A DNA stretch of 64,000 bases, from positions 227,068 to 291,067 of the forward strand of contig NZ_SMCP01000003.1 of NCBI RefSeq assembly GCF_004342725.1, in the 5' to 3' direction. Both the position numbers and the translations under genes were made by a program. The stretch comes from Testudinibacter aquarius (lineage in GTDB: Bacteria; Pseudomonadota; Gammaproteobacteria; Enterobacterales; Pasteurellaceae). Shown piece after piece: positions 44,600 to 52,247 of this stretch. How positions within the stretch are numbered: position 1 is the first letter of the stretch; each line of letters starts with the position of its first letter. Under the pieces are notes generated by a model. That model was not told the origin of the DNA. It saw only the letters and a list, made by a program, of their open reading frames with translations, and did not search any database.

Positions 44600-45367
44600 T
44601 TAAATGCAATAATCGGCATAATCGATCGGATCGACCTGTTGCAAAAACTGTTTGGTACGCTCGTGTTGCGGACGACTGAAAAATGCTTTCGCCTCACCTT
44701 GCTCCACCACTTTGCCTTGATCGATAAACATCACCCGATCTGCCACCTCTTGCGCAAAACGGATTTCGTGGGTGACGATCACCATCGTCCAGCCCTCTTT
44801 TGCCAACAATTTCAACGTTTGCAACACTTCGTTGACCAATTCCGGATCCAGTGCCGATGTCGGTTCGTCCAGCAAAATCACCTCCGGCTGCACCGCTAAT
44901 GCGCGTGCAATCCCAACTCGTTGCTGCTGTCCGCCGGACAACTGTGACGGATAGTAATCCAATTTATCGCCCAATCCGACCTTTTCCAGCAACGTTTGCG
45001 CTGCCTGCCGTGCCAGCGCCGGATCTTTTTTCTGCACCACAATCAAGCCTTCCATCACATTTTCCACCACCGTGCGGTGCGGAAACAGATTATGCTGCTG
45101 AAATACCATCGCAGTACGGCGGCGCAGTTGCAATGTCTGCTGTTTGCTGATTTTGTGTGAAAAATCAATCTGCAAAGTGCGGTCGCTGAATTCAAGCACA
45201 CCCTGATCCGGCGTTTCCAACAGATTCAGACAGCGCAGAAAAGTGGTTTTGCCCGATCCTGACGGCCCGAGAATCGCTATTACTTCACCTTTTTGTATTT
45301 GTAAATCAATCCCTTTCAGCACTTCAATGCCGTGAAATCGTTTATGAATATCTTTTACCTGTAACAT
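44600..45367 (-). CDS. Polar amino-acid ABC transporter, ATPase
   Basis: A 255-residue ATP-binding subunit of the polar amino-acid (PAAT) family. Walker A GPSGSGKTTFLRCLN, the signature LSGGQQQRVGIARALA, Walker B VILLDEPTSALDPE and the H-loop IVTHE are complete. The ATG at 45367 is preferred to the adjacent TTG. It is the last gene of a binding protein-permease-ATPase operon, 8 bases after the permease. Sequence and layout resemble cystine/cysteine systems (TcyN-like), but the substrate is inferred. Confidence 0.92.
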   Translation of the reverse strand: MLQVKDIHKRFHGIEVLKGIDLQIQKGEVIAILGPSGSGKTTFLRCLNLLETPDQGVLEFSDRTLQIDFSHKISKQQTLQLRRRTAMVFQQHNLFPHRTVVENVMEGLIVVQKKDPALARQAAQTLLEKVGLGDKLDYYPSQLSGGQQQRVGIARALAVQPEVILLDEPTSALDPELVNEVLQTLKLLAKEGWTMVIVTHEIRFAQEVADRVMFIDQGKVVEQGEAKAFFSRPQHERTKQFLQQVDPIDYADYCI

Positions 45368-45375
45368 CAAGATCC

Positions 45376-46092
45376 TTAACCATAGCGAGAGAAGTGCTTT
45401 TCCAGCCTGCCTTGCAGCAATGACAGCGAGAAGCAGATAACCCAGTAAATCAACGCTGCTTCACTGTAAATCCAGAGAAATTCATAGGTGGTGGCGGCAA
45501 TGTTTTGTGCCTCACGAAACAGCTCGGTCACCAACACGGTGGACGCCAATGAGGTATCTTTGACCAAGCTGATAAAACTGTTAGACAGCGGTGGCACCGA
45601 AACCCGCATCGCCTGTGGCATAATGGTGCGGCGGAAAGTCTGGGCGTAGCTCATGCCAATTGAATACGAGGCTTCCCATTGCCCTTTCGGGATCGACAAA
45701 ATAGCAGCACGCAGCGTTTCAGAAGCGTAAGCACCGATATTTAATGAAAAAGCGATCACCGCTGATGGAAACGGATCCAGCTTCACTCCAAGATTCGGTA
45801 AACCATAGAAAATAATAAACAGCTGCACCAGCAACGGCGTGCCACGAATCGCAGAGACATAAACCCGTGCCAGATAATACCCGAGCGCATAAAATGGATT
45901 AGTACGTGGAATCACCCGAATCAGCGCAATAAACACGGCAATCAACATGCCGAACAAAAACGACAACAACGTCAGCGGAACGGTGTTAAAAATCGCTCCA
46001 CGCAGCATGGGCAAAAAAGCGTCGATCAGCATCGACGCTTGTTGTTGATCTAAAAACGGCAATGCTGACAGCAGATTATTCAGTAACGTCAT
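45376..46092 (-). CDS. Polar amino-acid ABC transporter, permease
   Basis: A 238-residue permease with about five membrane helices and the EAA loop typical of PAAT importers ([21 protein letters not shown] in part, near residue 150). The opening [20 protein letters not shown] is a His/Glu/Cys-type permease start. Its 5' end overlaps the binding-protein gene by 17 bases; the alternative TTG at 46098 would overlap by 23. It probably moves a small amino acid such as cystine. Confidence 0.9.
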   Translation of the reverse strand: MTLLNNLLSALPFLDQQQASMLIDAFLPMLRGAIFNTVPLTLLSFLFGMLIAVFIALIRVIPRTNPFYALGYYLARVYVSAIRGTPLLVQLFIIFYGLPNLGVKLDPFPSAVIAFSLNIGAYASETLRAAILSIPKGQWEASYSIGMSYAQTFRRTIMPQAMRVSVPPLSNSFISLVKDTSLASTVLVTELFREAQNIAATTYEFLWIYSEAALIYWVICFSLSLLQGRLEKHFSRYG

Positions 46093-46894
46093 CGCCAAAC
46101 CACTGGACAGAAAGGGCTTTTAAACTTCCATCACCGCGCATATCATTCAAAGTGCGGTTGAACTCCGCCACCACCTCATCGTTACCTTTCAAAAAGACAA
46201 AGCCGGAGCCAATTTTATTGTCATCGCGGTAAGCAATTTTTAAACCGGAATTCGGTTGCTGTTTCAAATAATCTAAAATTGCCAATTGCCCGTTCAACGT
46301 TAAATCGGCACGTTTTTGTTTCACCAATTCCAGCGCCTGCGCCATGCCTTCGACCGGTAAGATCTCAGCACCGTTTTCCTTTGCCAGCACATAGTAGCTG
46401 CTGTTGATGCTTTGTGCAGATTTTTTGCCTTTGACTTCATCAAGTGCGGTTAAATTGGGTGTTTCGACCGGCGTCACCACCACCGAGCGCTCGAAATTAT
46501 ACGGTTCAGACAACAAATATTTCTGCTGGCGCTCCGGATTACTTAAGTCCACTTGGTTGGCAATAATATCAAAACGTTTAGCATTTAAACCGGCAAACAT
46601 CGCATCCCACTGCGTTTCAAAAAACTGCACTTCCAATCCCAAACGTTTTGCTACTTCACGAGTGACTTCCACATCAAAACCGGTCAAATTGCCATCTTTA
46701 TCATGAAAAGTAAACGGTGGATAAGTTCCTTCGGTGCCGACACGCAATATTTTGCTGCTTGCCAACGTTTCTGCCAATGTCGCTTCTTTTGCTTCGGTCT
46801 TAGCTGCAGTTGATTTACCTTGATCACAGGCACTCAAGCCCAGCACGGCAACTGCCATGGCAATCATAGCAAACCATTTTTTACTTAACTTCAT
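46076..46894 (-). CDS. Amino-acid ABC transporter, binding lipoprotein
   Basis: A 272-residue solute-binding protein with a lipoprotein signal ([13 protein letters not shown], cysteine near residue 23). The mature protein has the family 3 motif [15 protein letters not shown] and [16 protein letters not shown], where the ligand amino group and carboxylate are bound. It resembles the FliY/TcyJ cystine receptors, so cystine or cysteine is the best guess. First gene of its operon. The roughly 190 bases upstream, shared with the amidohydrolase leader, hold both promoters. Confidence 0.88.
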   Translation of the reverse strand: MKLSKKWFAMIAMAVAVLGLSACDQGKSTAAKTEAKEATLAETLASSKILRVGTEGTYPPFTFHDKDGNLTGFDVEVTREVAKRLGLEVQFFETQWDAMFAGLNAKRFDIIANQVDLSNPERQQKYLLSEPYNFERSVVVTPVETPNLTALDEVKGKKSAQSINSSYYVLAKENGAEILPVEGMAQALELVKQKRADLTLNGQLAILDYLKQQPNSGLKIAYRDDNKIGSGFVFLKGNDEVVAEFNRTLNDMRGDGSLKALSVQWFGDDVTE

Positions 46895-47082
46895 TTTTTA
46901 TTCCCACTGTGTTTTAAAATAGTGCTTTAGTATAATAGATTGCCGAAAACGCTACCATAATTACATCTGATAAATTATAACTTCCAGCGATAAGCATTGT
47001 CGAAACCTCAAACACAACCCTAAAAATTCGCCTCGGCAATTGCTGTTCTGAAAAAACGCTTTATTTCCGCGCCGCAACTATT

Positions 47083-47327
47083 TATACTATCATTCTAGTG
47101 CCCATCAGGAACTAGAATTATGCAAACTCGCTCATTTAACAATAACCGCACTTTTGTCGCCAATAAAACCGTTATGCGATCTCTGCATAACCTATTGTCG
47201 TTATTGTTATCTGATCAACAAATATCCTCCGCCAGTGGGGATTTTTTTTGCCCGCAATTTAGCTCCGCAACTTTACGCACCATTCGATTGATTCCTATTT
47301 TGACAGCTAATTTATGGAGTAACCGCA
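47083..47327 (+). promoter_or_regulatory. Structured leader with terminator-like hairpin before the amidohydrolase
   Basis: TATACT (47083-47088) is a likely -10 box. The transcript would begin with ATTCTAGT/ACTAGAAT (47092-47099, 47111-47118), then GTTATGC/GCATAAC (47171-47177, 47185-47191), then a terminator: ATCCTC (47224-47229) and GGGGAT (47237-47242) ending in T8 (47242-47249). A frame opening at ATG 47120 or 47174 has six leucine codons within eleven just before the terminator. This resembles an attenuator, but no stop codon follows in the usual place. Confidence 0.4.
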
Positions 47328-48311
47328 ATGCAACACGTTCGTACGTTTAATACCTATATTCGCGATGAAATTATCAAAAAAGGCGGTTGGGTCAACTCTC
47401 ACGCCCACGCCGACCGCGCTTTCACCATGACGCCGGAAAAAATTGATATTTACCGCACTTGCAATCTGCAACAAAAATGGGATTTAGTCGACGAAATCAA
47501 ACGCAACTCCAGTGTCGACGACTACTACGCCCGCTTTTGCCAAGCGATTGAGATGATGATTCAACAGGGCGTTACGGCATTTGGTACCTTTGTGGACATC
47601 GATCCGGTCTGTGAAGACCGAGCGATTATCGCCGCCCACCGTGCACGTGAAATGTATAAAAACGATATTATTCTGAAATTTGCCAACCAAACGCTGAAAG
47701 GTGTAATCGAGCCAACCGCACGCAAATGGTTTGACATCGGCGCCGATATGGTGGATATGATCGGTGGCTTGCCGTATCGTGATGAACTGGATTACGGACG
47801 CGGTGAAGAAGCATTTGATATTTTGATGGATGCCGCCAAATCACGCGGCATTATGTGCCACGTTCACGTTGATCAATTCAACACACCGCGCGAAAAAGAG
47901 ACTGAGATGCTGTGCGACAAAACCATCGAACACGGTATGCAAGGGCGGGTTGCCGCCATTCACGGCATCTCCATTGGCGCACATCCTAAAGAATACCGCT
48001 ATCGGCTATATGAAAAAATGCGTCAAGCGCAACTGATGATGATCGCCTGCCCGATGGCATGGATCGACAGCAACCGTAAAGAAGACTTAATGCCGTTCCA
48101 CAACGCTCTGACCCCAGCCGATGAAATGATTCCGGAAGGCATCACCGTCGCCATCGGCACCGACAATATCTGTGACTACATGGTGCCGTTGTGCGAAGGC
48201 GACATGTGGCAAGAGCTCAGCCTGCTCGCCGCCGGCTGCCGCTTCCCGGATATCGAAGCGATGATCAACATCGCCAGTGTCAATGGGCGTAAGGTGCTGG
48301 GGTTGGATTAA
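47328..48311 (+). CDS. Cytosine-deaminase-like amidohydrolase
   Basis: A 327-residue metal-dependent hydrolase of the amidohydrolase superfamily. The metal site appears as VNSHAHADRAF (residues 19-29), HVHVDQF near 180, HGISIGAH near 210 and GTDNICD near 280. The pattern is that of the CodA/AtzC branch, which act on cyclic amidines, but it is shorter than CodA (427) and lacks its N-terminal strand domain. The substrate is unknown. GGAG nine bases before the ATG is the ribosome binding site. A long structured leader precedes it. Confidence 0.8.
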   Translation: MQHVRTFNTYIRDEIIKKGGWVNSHAHADRAFTMTPEKIDIYRTCNLQQKWDLVDEIKRNSSVDDYYARFCQAIEMMIQQGVTAFGTFVDIDPVCEDRAIIAAHRAREMYKNDIILKFANQTLKGVIEPTARKWFDIGADMVDMIGGLPYRDELDYGRGEEAFDILMDAAKSRGIMCHVHVDQFNTPREKETEMLCDKTIEHGMQGRVAAIHGISIGAHPKEYRYRLYEKMRQAQLMMIACPMAWIDSNRKEDLMPFHNALTPADEMIPEGITVAIGTDNICDYMVPLCEGDMWQELSLLAAGCRFPDIEAMINIASVNGRKVLGLD

Positions 48312-48317
48312 AAATTT

Positions 48318-48334
48318 GGTGGTATCCTGAAAAG
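48318..48334. repeat. Left boundary repeat of the accessory island
   Basis: GGTGGTATCCTGAAAAG is repeated exactly at 52053-52069. After both copies the sequences stay alignable for about 40 more bases (GCTGAAA, then a GAGG-TGA-GTAA stretch ending in AAAAATAG). The two copies bracket the toxin-immunity region. Confidence 0.75.
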
Positions 48335-48354
48335 GATACTGCTGAAAAAAGCAA

Positions 48355-48410
48355 GAGGTAATGAGGTAATGAGGTAATGAGGTAATGAGGTAATGAGGTA
48401 ATGAGGTAAA
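48355..48410. repeat. 8-base tandem repeat, seven units
   Basis: Six perfect copies of GAGGTAAT and a seventh with one change (GAGGTAAA). It sits in the left boundary sequence, between the amidohydrolase stop and the stop of the converging immunity gene. The right boundary copy has a single diverged unit, so the array expanded here. Confidence 0.95.
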
Positions 48411-48428
48411 AAATAGCATGCTTTTATA

Positions 48429-48468
48429 TCTTATTCTTCGTCCAGCAACGACCAAGTCGTGCCGGGTG
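48429..48468. repeat. 40-base repeat encoding a shared C-terminal tail, copy 1
   Basis: Identical over 40 bases to 49840-49879. On the minus strand it encodes PGTTWSLLDEE and the stop codon of the immunity-like gene. It is richer in G+C than the AT-rich sequence around it. Beyond the 40 bases the match continues at protein level (KNR). Confidence 0.95.
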
Positions 48469-49126
48469 TGCGATTTTTCTTTTGTTCTTCTCGAAACGTT
48501 TCCCATTCTTTTTTGGTGTATGCTTTTCCTTCGTGGATTTTGTAGGGTTGATTTATTATCGGACTATCATCCTTCATTTCTATTAATGTATTGGAATCAA
48601 TTTTATCCCAATTAGCAAATTCCAAACCTGTTATTTGATTATCAATTATCACATTCTTTAAATCCTCTGAAACAAATAAATAACCGGAATCTATTTTTAC
48701 TCTGAAAATGCTTTTTATTCCACTTGTTATAAAATATGGAACTATTATCATCTCTCCGTCTTTAATAGATTTATCAAAATCCATACAATCGTCTGAATAA
48801 ATGTTTATTTTACAGAAATAGTATATTCTTATTTCGGTTTTACTTTTTATGGCAAATGGAAACCAATTGATATAATTAGCATCACTGACAAAGGAATCAA
48901 CTATACCCTTCAGTCTTTCAGAGAAAAGGGGAATATCAAGGTCATTAACCAAAAAATCAGGAAATTTGCCATCCCTTAGTTCCATTGTCAGTGGTTCCCA
49001 TAGGTCAGGGTTATTTACATTTTTTATTTCTTTGGGAGAAATGTCGGGTTCAGAAAATACGAAGCCATAGGGTACATCATCATAATCCTCACTTTTTATT
49101 ATAAAAAACACATTTGCTTGACTCAT
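48431..49126 (-). CDS. Imm11-like (DUF1629) immunity protein with grafted tail
   Basis: A 231-residue protein that looks like the Imm11/DUF1629 group of immunity proteins, which protect cells from polymorphic toxins. The typical C-terminal core is YLFVSEDLKNVIIDNQITGLEFANW (in part, about residues 150-175). After it comes a charged linker (YTKKEWETFREEQKKNR) and the tail PGTTWSLLDEE, which also ends an unrelated TPR protein upstream. No ribosome binding site is obvious; the frame is intact. The neighbouring gene is a broken paralogue. The partner toxin is not in the window. Confidence 0.7.
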   Translation of the reverse strand: MSQANVFFIIKSEDYDDVPYGFVFSEPDISPKEIKNVNNPDLWEPLTMELRDGKFPDFLVNDLDIPLFSERLKGIVDSFVSDANYINWFPFAIKSKTEIRIYYFCKINIYSDDCMDFDKSIKDGEMIIVPYFITSGIKSIFRVKIDSGYLFVSEDLKNVIIDNQITGLEFANWDKIDSNTLIEMKDDSPIINQPYKIHEGKAYTKKEWETFREEQKKNRTPGTTWSLLDEE

Positions 49127-49138
49127 ATCACATATATT

Positions 49139-49699
49139 TTAAGAAGCATGCCAGTTTCCAAAACCAACACCTGTTACCCCTGATTTTTCAAGAATATCTT
49201 TTAATTTTTCAGAAATGAAGACATAACTAGGGTAATCCTCTAACGTGAATATGTCTTTATCTTTAACCACATCGTAATTGAAATGGGGTGAATAGATTTC
49301 TCCATCTCTTAATTTTCTTGATTTTTCGTAATTAACCGCCACATTTTCTTCGAATGCTTTTTCAATCAAAATAGCATAATAAGGGGTTATCGTTTCCCCA
49401 TCTCTTGCTTTTACGGGTATCCACGTTATTTCAGAACTGTTATTGGCATGCTTTTCTATCACATCTCTCATCTTAGCCGAACATAATGCCCAGTTACAAT
49501 CGTTATCCAGATAATCAGCCAACTTGCCATACTCTGTCCAAAATATTGGCACTTCCCAATTTTTATCTTCTTCGCCTTCTTTTAAAGGTTGACCTTGGTA
49601 TATCTATATCGAATCCACTTCATCAGGAGACTCAGCATATCCATAGCTGTCTTTTTCGTAATCTTCATGTTCCCTTAAGGAGTAAATGTTCTTTTTCAT
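49139..49699 (-). pseudogene. Second Imm11-like gene, interrupted by an in-frame TAG
   Basis: From ATG 49699 the frame reads MKKNIYSLREHEDYEKDSYG and on to a TAG at 49604-49606 (codon 32), then continues in the same frame to 49139 with IYQGQPLKEGEEDKNWEVPIFW and a C-terminal core ending GVGFGNWHAS. Removing the stop gives 186 residues. The end parallels the downstream gene (TGVGFGNW against TGLEFANW), so the two are paralogues. Translation from the internal GTG at 49552 could still give a 137-residue fragment. A suppressor tRNA is not suggested by anything seen here. Confidence 0.75.
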
Positions 49700-49712
49700 T
49701 TCTAAATATATT

Positions 49713-49829
49713 TTATTTCCAACCTGATTTTCTAAGTATTTCAGGGTTTTTTCTAACAGGGTCTTTCACATTTTTTTCAAACAATTCTAAGAATTTACCT
49801 TTGTTTTTTTTCCAGCTTTTTCTTTTCAC
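49713..49829 (-). pseudogene. Short tail of a lost gene
   Basis: After the TPR gene stop, the same frame runs on from GTG 49829 to TAA 49713-49715 and would encode 38 codons (KKNKGKFLELFEKNV, then DPVRKNPEILRKSGWK). It reads like a real C-terminus, possibly the end of a toxin domain whose 5' part was replaced by the TPR gene and its repeat tail. No family is recognised. Confidence 0.4.
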
Positions 49830-49839
49830 CTTATTTATC

Positions 49840-49879
49840 TCTTATTCTTCGTCCAGCAACGACCAAGTCGTGCCGGGTG
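49840..49879. repeat. 40-base repeat encoding a shared C-terminal tail, copy 2
   Basis: Identical to 48429-48468. It encodes the last eleven residues and stop of the TPR protein at 49842-50372. The two genes carrying it are otherwise unrelated. Confidence 0.95.
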
Positions 49880-50372
49880 GGCGGTTCTTTGAACGAGGCA
49901 AATCACCTTGTGGATTATCGGACTCACTATCTTGGTCAGGAATATTATCCTCGCCTACATACTGCTTTATTAACTCAAAATATTTTTCATCCTGTTCTTC
50001 AAATATTTCATTTCCTTCAAGCATATAAGCACTCATCAAAGCATCTTTTGCCTTTTCCTTATCATCCAATTCATAATAGGATTGTCCAAGACCTAACCAC
50101 ACATAACCGTTATCCAGTGCGTCCGGACATTTCAAAGCTTGATTATAGCTATCATTTGAAACTTCATATTCTCCCAAATTAAAATAACAATCGCCTAATG
50201 CTGTATAGAGATGCAGTGCTATTTCCCAATCTGCTTTAGGGTTGGGTACTTTATCTAACCCACGTTGGTAATTGACTAACGCCGTTTTGAAGTGTGTCTT
50301 TTCGGATAAGTCATCACCTCTTTCCAAATCATCCATTATGGAATCATATAGCTCATCTGATAATTCGTGCAT
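49842..50372 (-). CDS. Tetratricopeptide-repeat protein with grafted tail
   Basis: A 176-residue protein with about three TPR units: HFKTALVNYQRGLDKVPNP, ALHLYTALGDCYFNLGEYEV and VWLGLGQSYYELDDKEKA. A conserved IFEEQDEKYFELIKQYV helix follows. Residues 140-160 are a polar linker (SESDNPQGDLPRSKNRP) leading into PGTTWSLLDEE. It is a paralogue of the next upstream gene. TPR proteins of this size often lie beside contact-dependent or type VI toxin genes and some act as immunity proteins; here that is inferred from context. Confidence 0.75.
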   Translation of the reverse strand: MHELSDELYDSIMDDLERGDDLSEKTHFKTALVNYQRGLDKVPNPKADWEIALHLYTALGDCYFNLGEYEVSNDSYNQALKCPDALDNGYVWLGLGQSYYELDDKEKAKDALMSAYMLEGNEIFEEQDEKYFELIKQYVGEDNIPDQDSESDNPQGDLPRSKNRPPGTTWSLLDEE

Positions 50373-50375
50373 ACC

Positions 50376-50837
50376 TTATTGCTCTTTAATATACTTGTCA
50401 GGATTTTTGTAGAAATCTATGTATTTTTCAGGTTGTTCTCTGAATATTCGCAATCCTGTTTTTTTTACAGCTGCTTTAAAATTATTTAGAGATTTATTCC
50501 AATCTTTTGATTCAAAATATACTATGCCTCTCAAAAACTCCCAGTCGCCCATTATTTCTTTATTTTTTACATAATCTCCAAGTTTTTCGACCCACATAAT
50601 TGCGTTTTGATAATCTTCTATTATTAAATATTTTTCAATCATCCATTCTATTACATTTGAATAATCGCCATAATCTCCTTTTGGATCAGGAAATATTCCC
50701 AAGCACTCTTCATACTTTTTTAAAGATTCATCATATTTTTTATTCAAAAATAATTCATACGCTTCATCTGTCATTTTATCAAATAATTCGTACAAGTGTT
50801 CAGGTAAATCTTTGTACATTTCAATTTTTTCAGTCAT
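50376..50837 (-). CDS. TPR-like protein, paralogue of its downstream neighbour
   Basis: A 153-residue protein with TPR-like helices (ELFLNKKYDESLKKYEECLG, YQNAIMWVEKLGDYV, YFESKDWNKSLNNFKAAV). The end RIFREQPEKYIDFYKNPDKY matches IFEEQDEKYFELIKQY of the neighbour. It lacks the PGTTWSLLDEE tail. Only 3 bases separate the two genes. Codon use is strongly A+T rich. A role as immunity protein is plausible but unproven. Confidence 0.7.
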   Translation of the reverse strand: MTEKIEMYKDLPEHLYELFDKMTDEAYELFLNKKYDESLKKYEECLGIFPDPKGDYGDYSNVIEWMIEKYLIIEDYQNAIMWVEKLGDYVKNKEIMGDWEFLRGIVYFESKDWNKSLNNFKAAVKKTGLRIFREQPEKYIDFYKNPDKYIKEQ

Positions 50838-50845
50838 TTTATTTA

Positions 50846-51008
50846 TTATTTTATGGGTGGATTAAATAAATATCCGTATTTTTTTCCTATATGTTTTGCG
50901 TAATCCAAAATACTTTGCTTTGTCGGAGATGTTCCCGACTTCTTATATAGGTCGTAGAATCTATTCCAATCTTTTCTTATTTTATTCAAGTGTGTCCTTC
51001 AGTTCCAT
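50846..51008 (-). pseudogene. Frameshifted C-terminal fragment of a polymorphic toxin
   Basis: An ATG at 51008 starts MELKDTL; a one-base shift then leads into NKIRKDWNRFYDLYKKSG, TSPTKQSILDYAKHIG and KKYGYLFNPPIK before TAA at 50846-50848. The layout (W-x-x-F, then a TSPTKQSIL helix and a short tail) recalls the C-terminal end of HNH/AHH-type nuclease toxins of polymorphic toxin systems. No catalytic histidines remain, so it cannot be active. It lies directly after an immunity-like gene. Confidence 0.5.
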
Positions 51009-51014
51009 TTCTTG

Positions 51015-51851
51015 TTATTTAAAATTCATAGGGGAATAATACAATCCTTTAATCTTATGTTTTTTGAGCAACCGATACAGTTTTTGGGAAATAATAACCT
51101 CTCTATTTGTTATTCCTCCGGAACCAAAATATTCTTGGGTAACAAAAAAATCGAAATCTCCCGGATTACTGTCAAAGCTTGGATAATAATCATTGTCAAA
51201 TAATATATATTTTTTAATCCCCCAACTCTCTACTTCTTGTATTTCGTTGATTTGTTCTTGCTTTATATTCAGGTTTGCTTTAGCTATTCCTTGAGGTACA
51301 AGCTGGACTACAGTTTTTAACTCTTTCTTTGTGTTATATTCCAATACCGGCATACATTTTATTCCCAAGGGTTGAAATATTTCCTGATAGACCTCGGGCT
51401 TTGCAAAAATAAAATCTGAAATCCAATGAGCTGACCCAATCGATGAACGCCCCCAATTCGGCTCTTTTTTTAGCCTAAAGCCACCTATTTGCTTACCTTT
51501 TAACACACCATATTCAAGGTCTGTTTTTGCTATTTCAAAAACATCTTTAAGATATGGATAAATATCAAAAGGATATTCGTATTCGGCATCTTCTGGCTGA
51601 GGGTAGCCAAATATCTTGGTTGGACTTATATTTAAATATACTGCCTTTTCCCTGTCAGACTCAGAAAATTCTGTTTCTGGATAACTTCCCATACCCCATT
51701 CAATTACCAATTTTTCAATTTCTGCAAAGTGAATATTGTCTTCATAAAGATAAAAATTATCATATCCAACCTCTACTTCAATTCCTAATTTTTCCAATAT
51801 GAATACTTGTTCTTTATCAAAACTGTTTGTAATTCTATATTTTATTTTCAT
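51015..51851 (-). CDS. Putative immunity protein, 278 residues, unknown family
   Basis: The intact 278-residue product has no signal peptide or membrane segment. Its last 40 residues (GITNREVIISQKLYRLLKKH, then KIKGLYYSPM) follow the pattern seen at the end of Imm11-type proteins: a strand, a short K/R-rich helix and a G-x-x-x-x-P close. The rest (RITNSFDKEQVFILEKLGIE at the start) is not recognised. Its ATG overlaps the stop of an 18-codon frame with a strong ribosome binding site. Position among toxin fragments suggests immunity. Confidence 0.6.
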   Translation of the reverse strand: MKIKYRITNSFDKEQVFILEKLGIEVEVGYDNFYLYEDNIHFAEIEKLVIEWGMGSYPETEFSESDREKAVYLNISPTKIFGYPQPEDAEYEYPFDIYPYLKDVFEIAKTDLEYGVLKGKQIGGFRLKKEPNWGRSSIGSAHWISDFIFAKPEVYQEIFQPLGIKCMPVLEYNTKKELKTVVQLVPQGIAKANLNIKQEQINEIQEVESWGIKKYILFDNDYYPSFDSNPGDFDFFVTQEYFGSGGITNREVIISQKLYRLLKKHKIKGLYYSPMNFK

Positions 51852-51904
51852 AACCCTAAAGCTTTTAAAATTTCTGGATAATTTTTATATATTTCTTTTG
51901 CCAT
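51848..51904 (-). CDS. 18-residue frame coupled to the immunity-like gene
   Basis: ATG at 51904 follows AAAGGAGAAGA, the best ribosome binding site of the region, and encodes MAKEIYKNYPEILKALGL. Its TGA overlaps the ATG of the 278-residue gene (ATGA). It may be a short coupling peptide, or the last codons of a deleted toxin that gained a start. Confidence 0.35.
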   Translation of the reverse strand: MAKEIYKNYPEILKALGL

Positions 51905-51924
51905 TTCTTCTCCTTTAATAGGAC

Positions 51925-52047
51925 TTAAATAAGTTCATCCCAAGCAATTATTACTTTTCTTATTTCAGTTCCTGGTTTTAGATTTTTTATACGTCTTTGA
52001 ATCTGAGTTTCCATGCTTCTATAGATACTTTTATCTAGCCCTTTCAT
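51925..52047 (-). pseudogene. C-terminal fragment of a second toxin
   Basis: The frame MKGLDKSIYRSMETQIQRRI, then KNLKPGTEIRKVIIAWDELI and TAA, is a coherent protein end with no gene body upstream: the frame reaches the right boundary repeat within a few codons. It looks like a toxin tail left by recombination at that repeat. The family is not identified. Confidence 0.45.
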
Positions 52048-52052
52048 ATTCG

Positions 52053-52069
52053 GGTGGTATCCTGAAAAG
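52053..52069. repeat. Right boundary repeat of the accessory island
   Basis: Second exact copy of GGTGGTATCCTGAAAAG (first at 48318-48334), followed by a diverged version of the same 40 bases ending AAAAATAG near 52110. It carries only one unit of the sequence that is tandemly expanded in the left copy. Confidence 0.75.
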
Positions 52070-52184
52070 TATGCGGCTGAAAGAAGTAAGAGGCGATGAA
52101 GTAAAAATAGTATACTGTGATTATGAAGGCACAAATACTATTATCCTTATTCTTGCTGATTCCCCCTCATCCGCCCTTCGGGCA

Positions 52185-52207
52185 CCTTCTCCCATCAAGG
52201 GAGAAGG
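52185..52207. repeat. REP-like palindromic unit
   Basis: CCTTCTCCC (52185-52193) and GGGAGAAGG (52199-52207) flank a 5-base loop, preceded by CCGCCCTTCGGGC. Palindromes of this form are dispersed in many bacterial genomes. It sits between the island and argE, and may also end transcription of argE. Confidence 0.65.
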
Positions 52208-52247
52208 ATTATAATTTCATGAGCCATTAATAAATTAACATTAAAAA

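Noticed and set aside
48355..48410. CRISPR array
   Set aside because: Units are 8 bases with no spacers; it is a simple tandem repeat.
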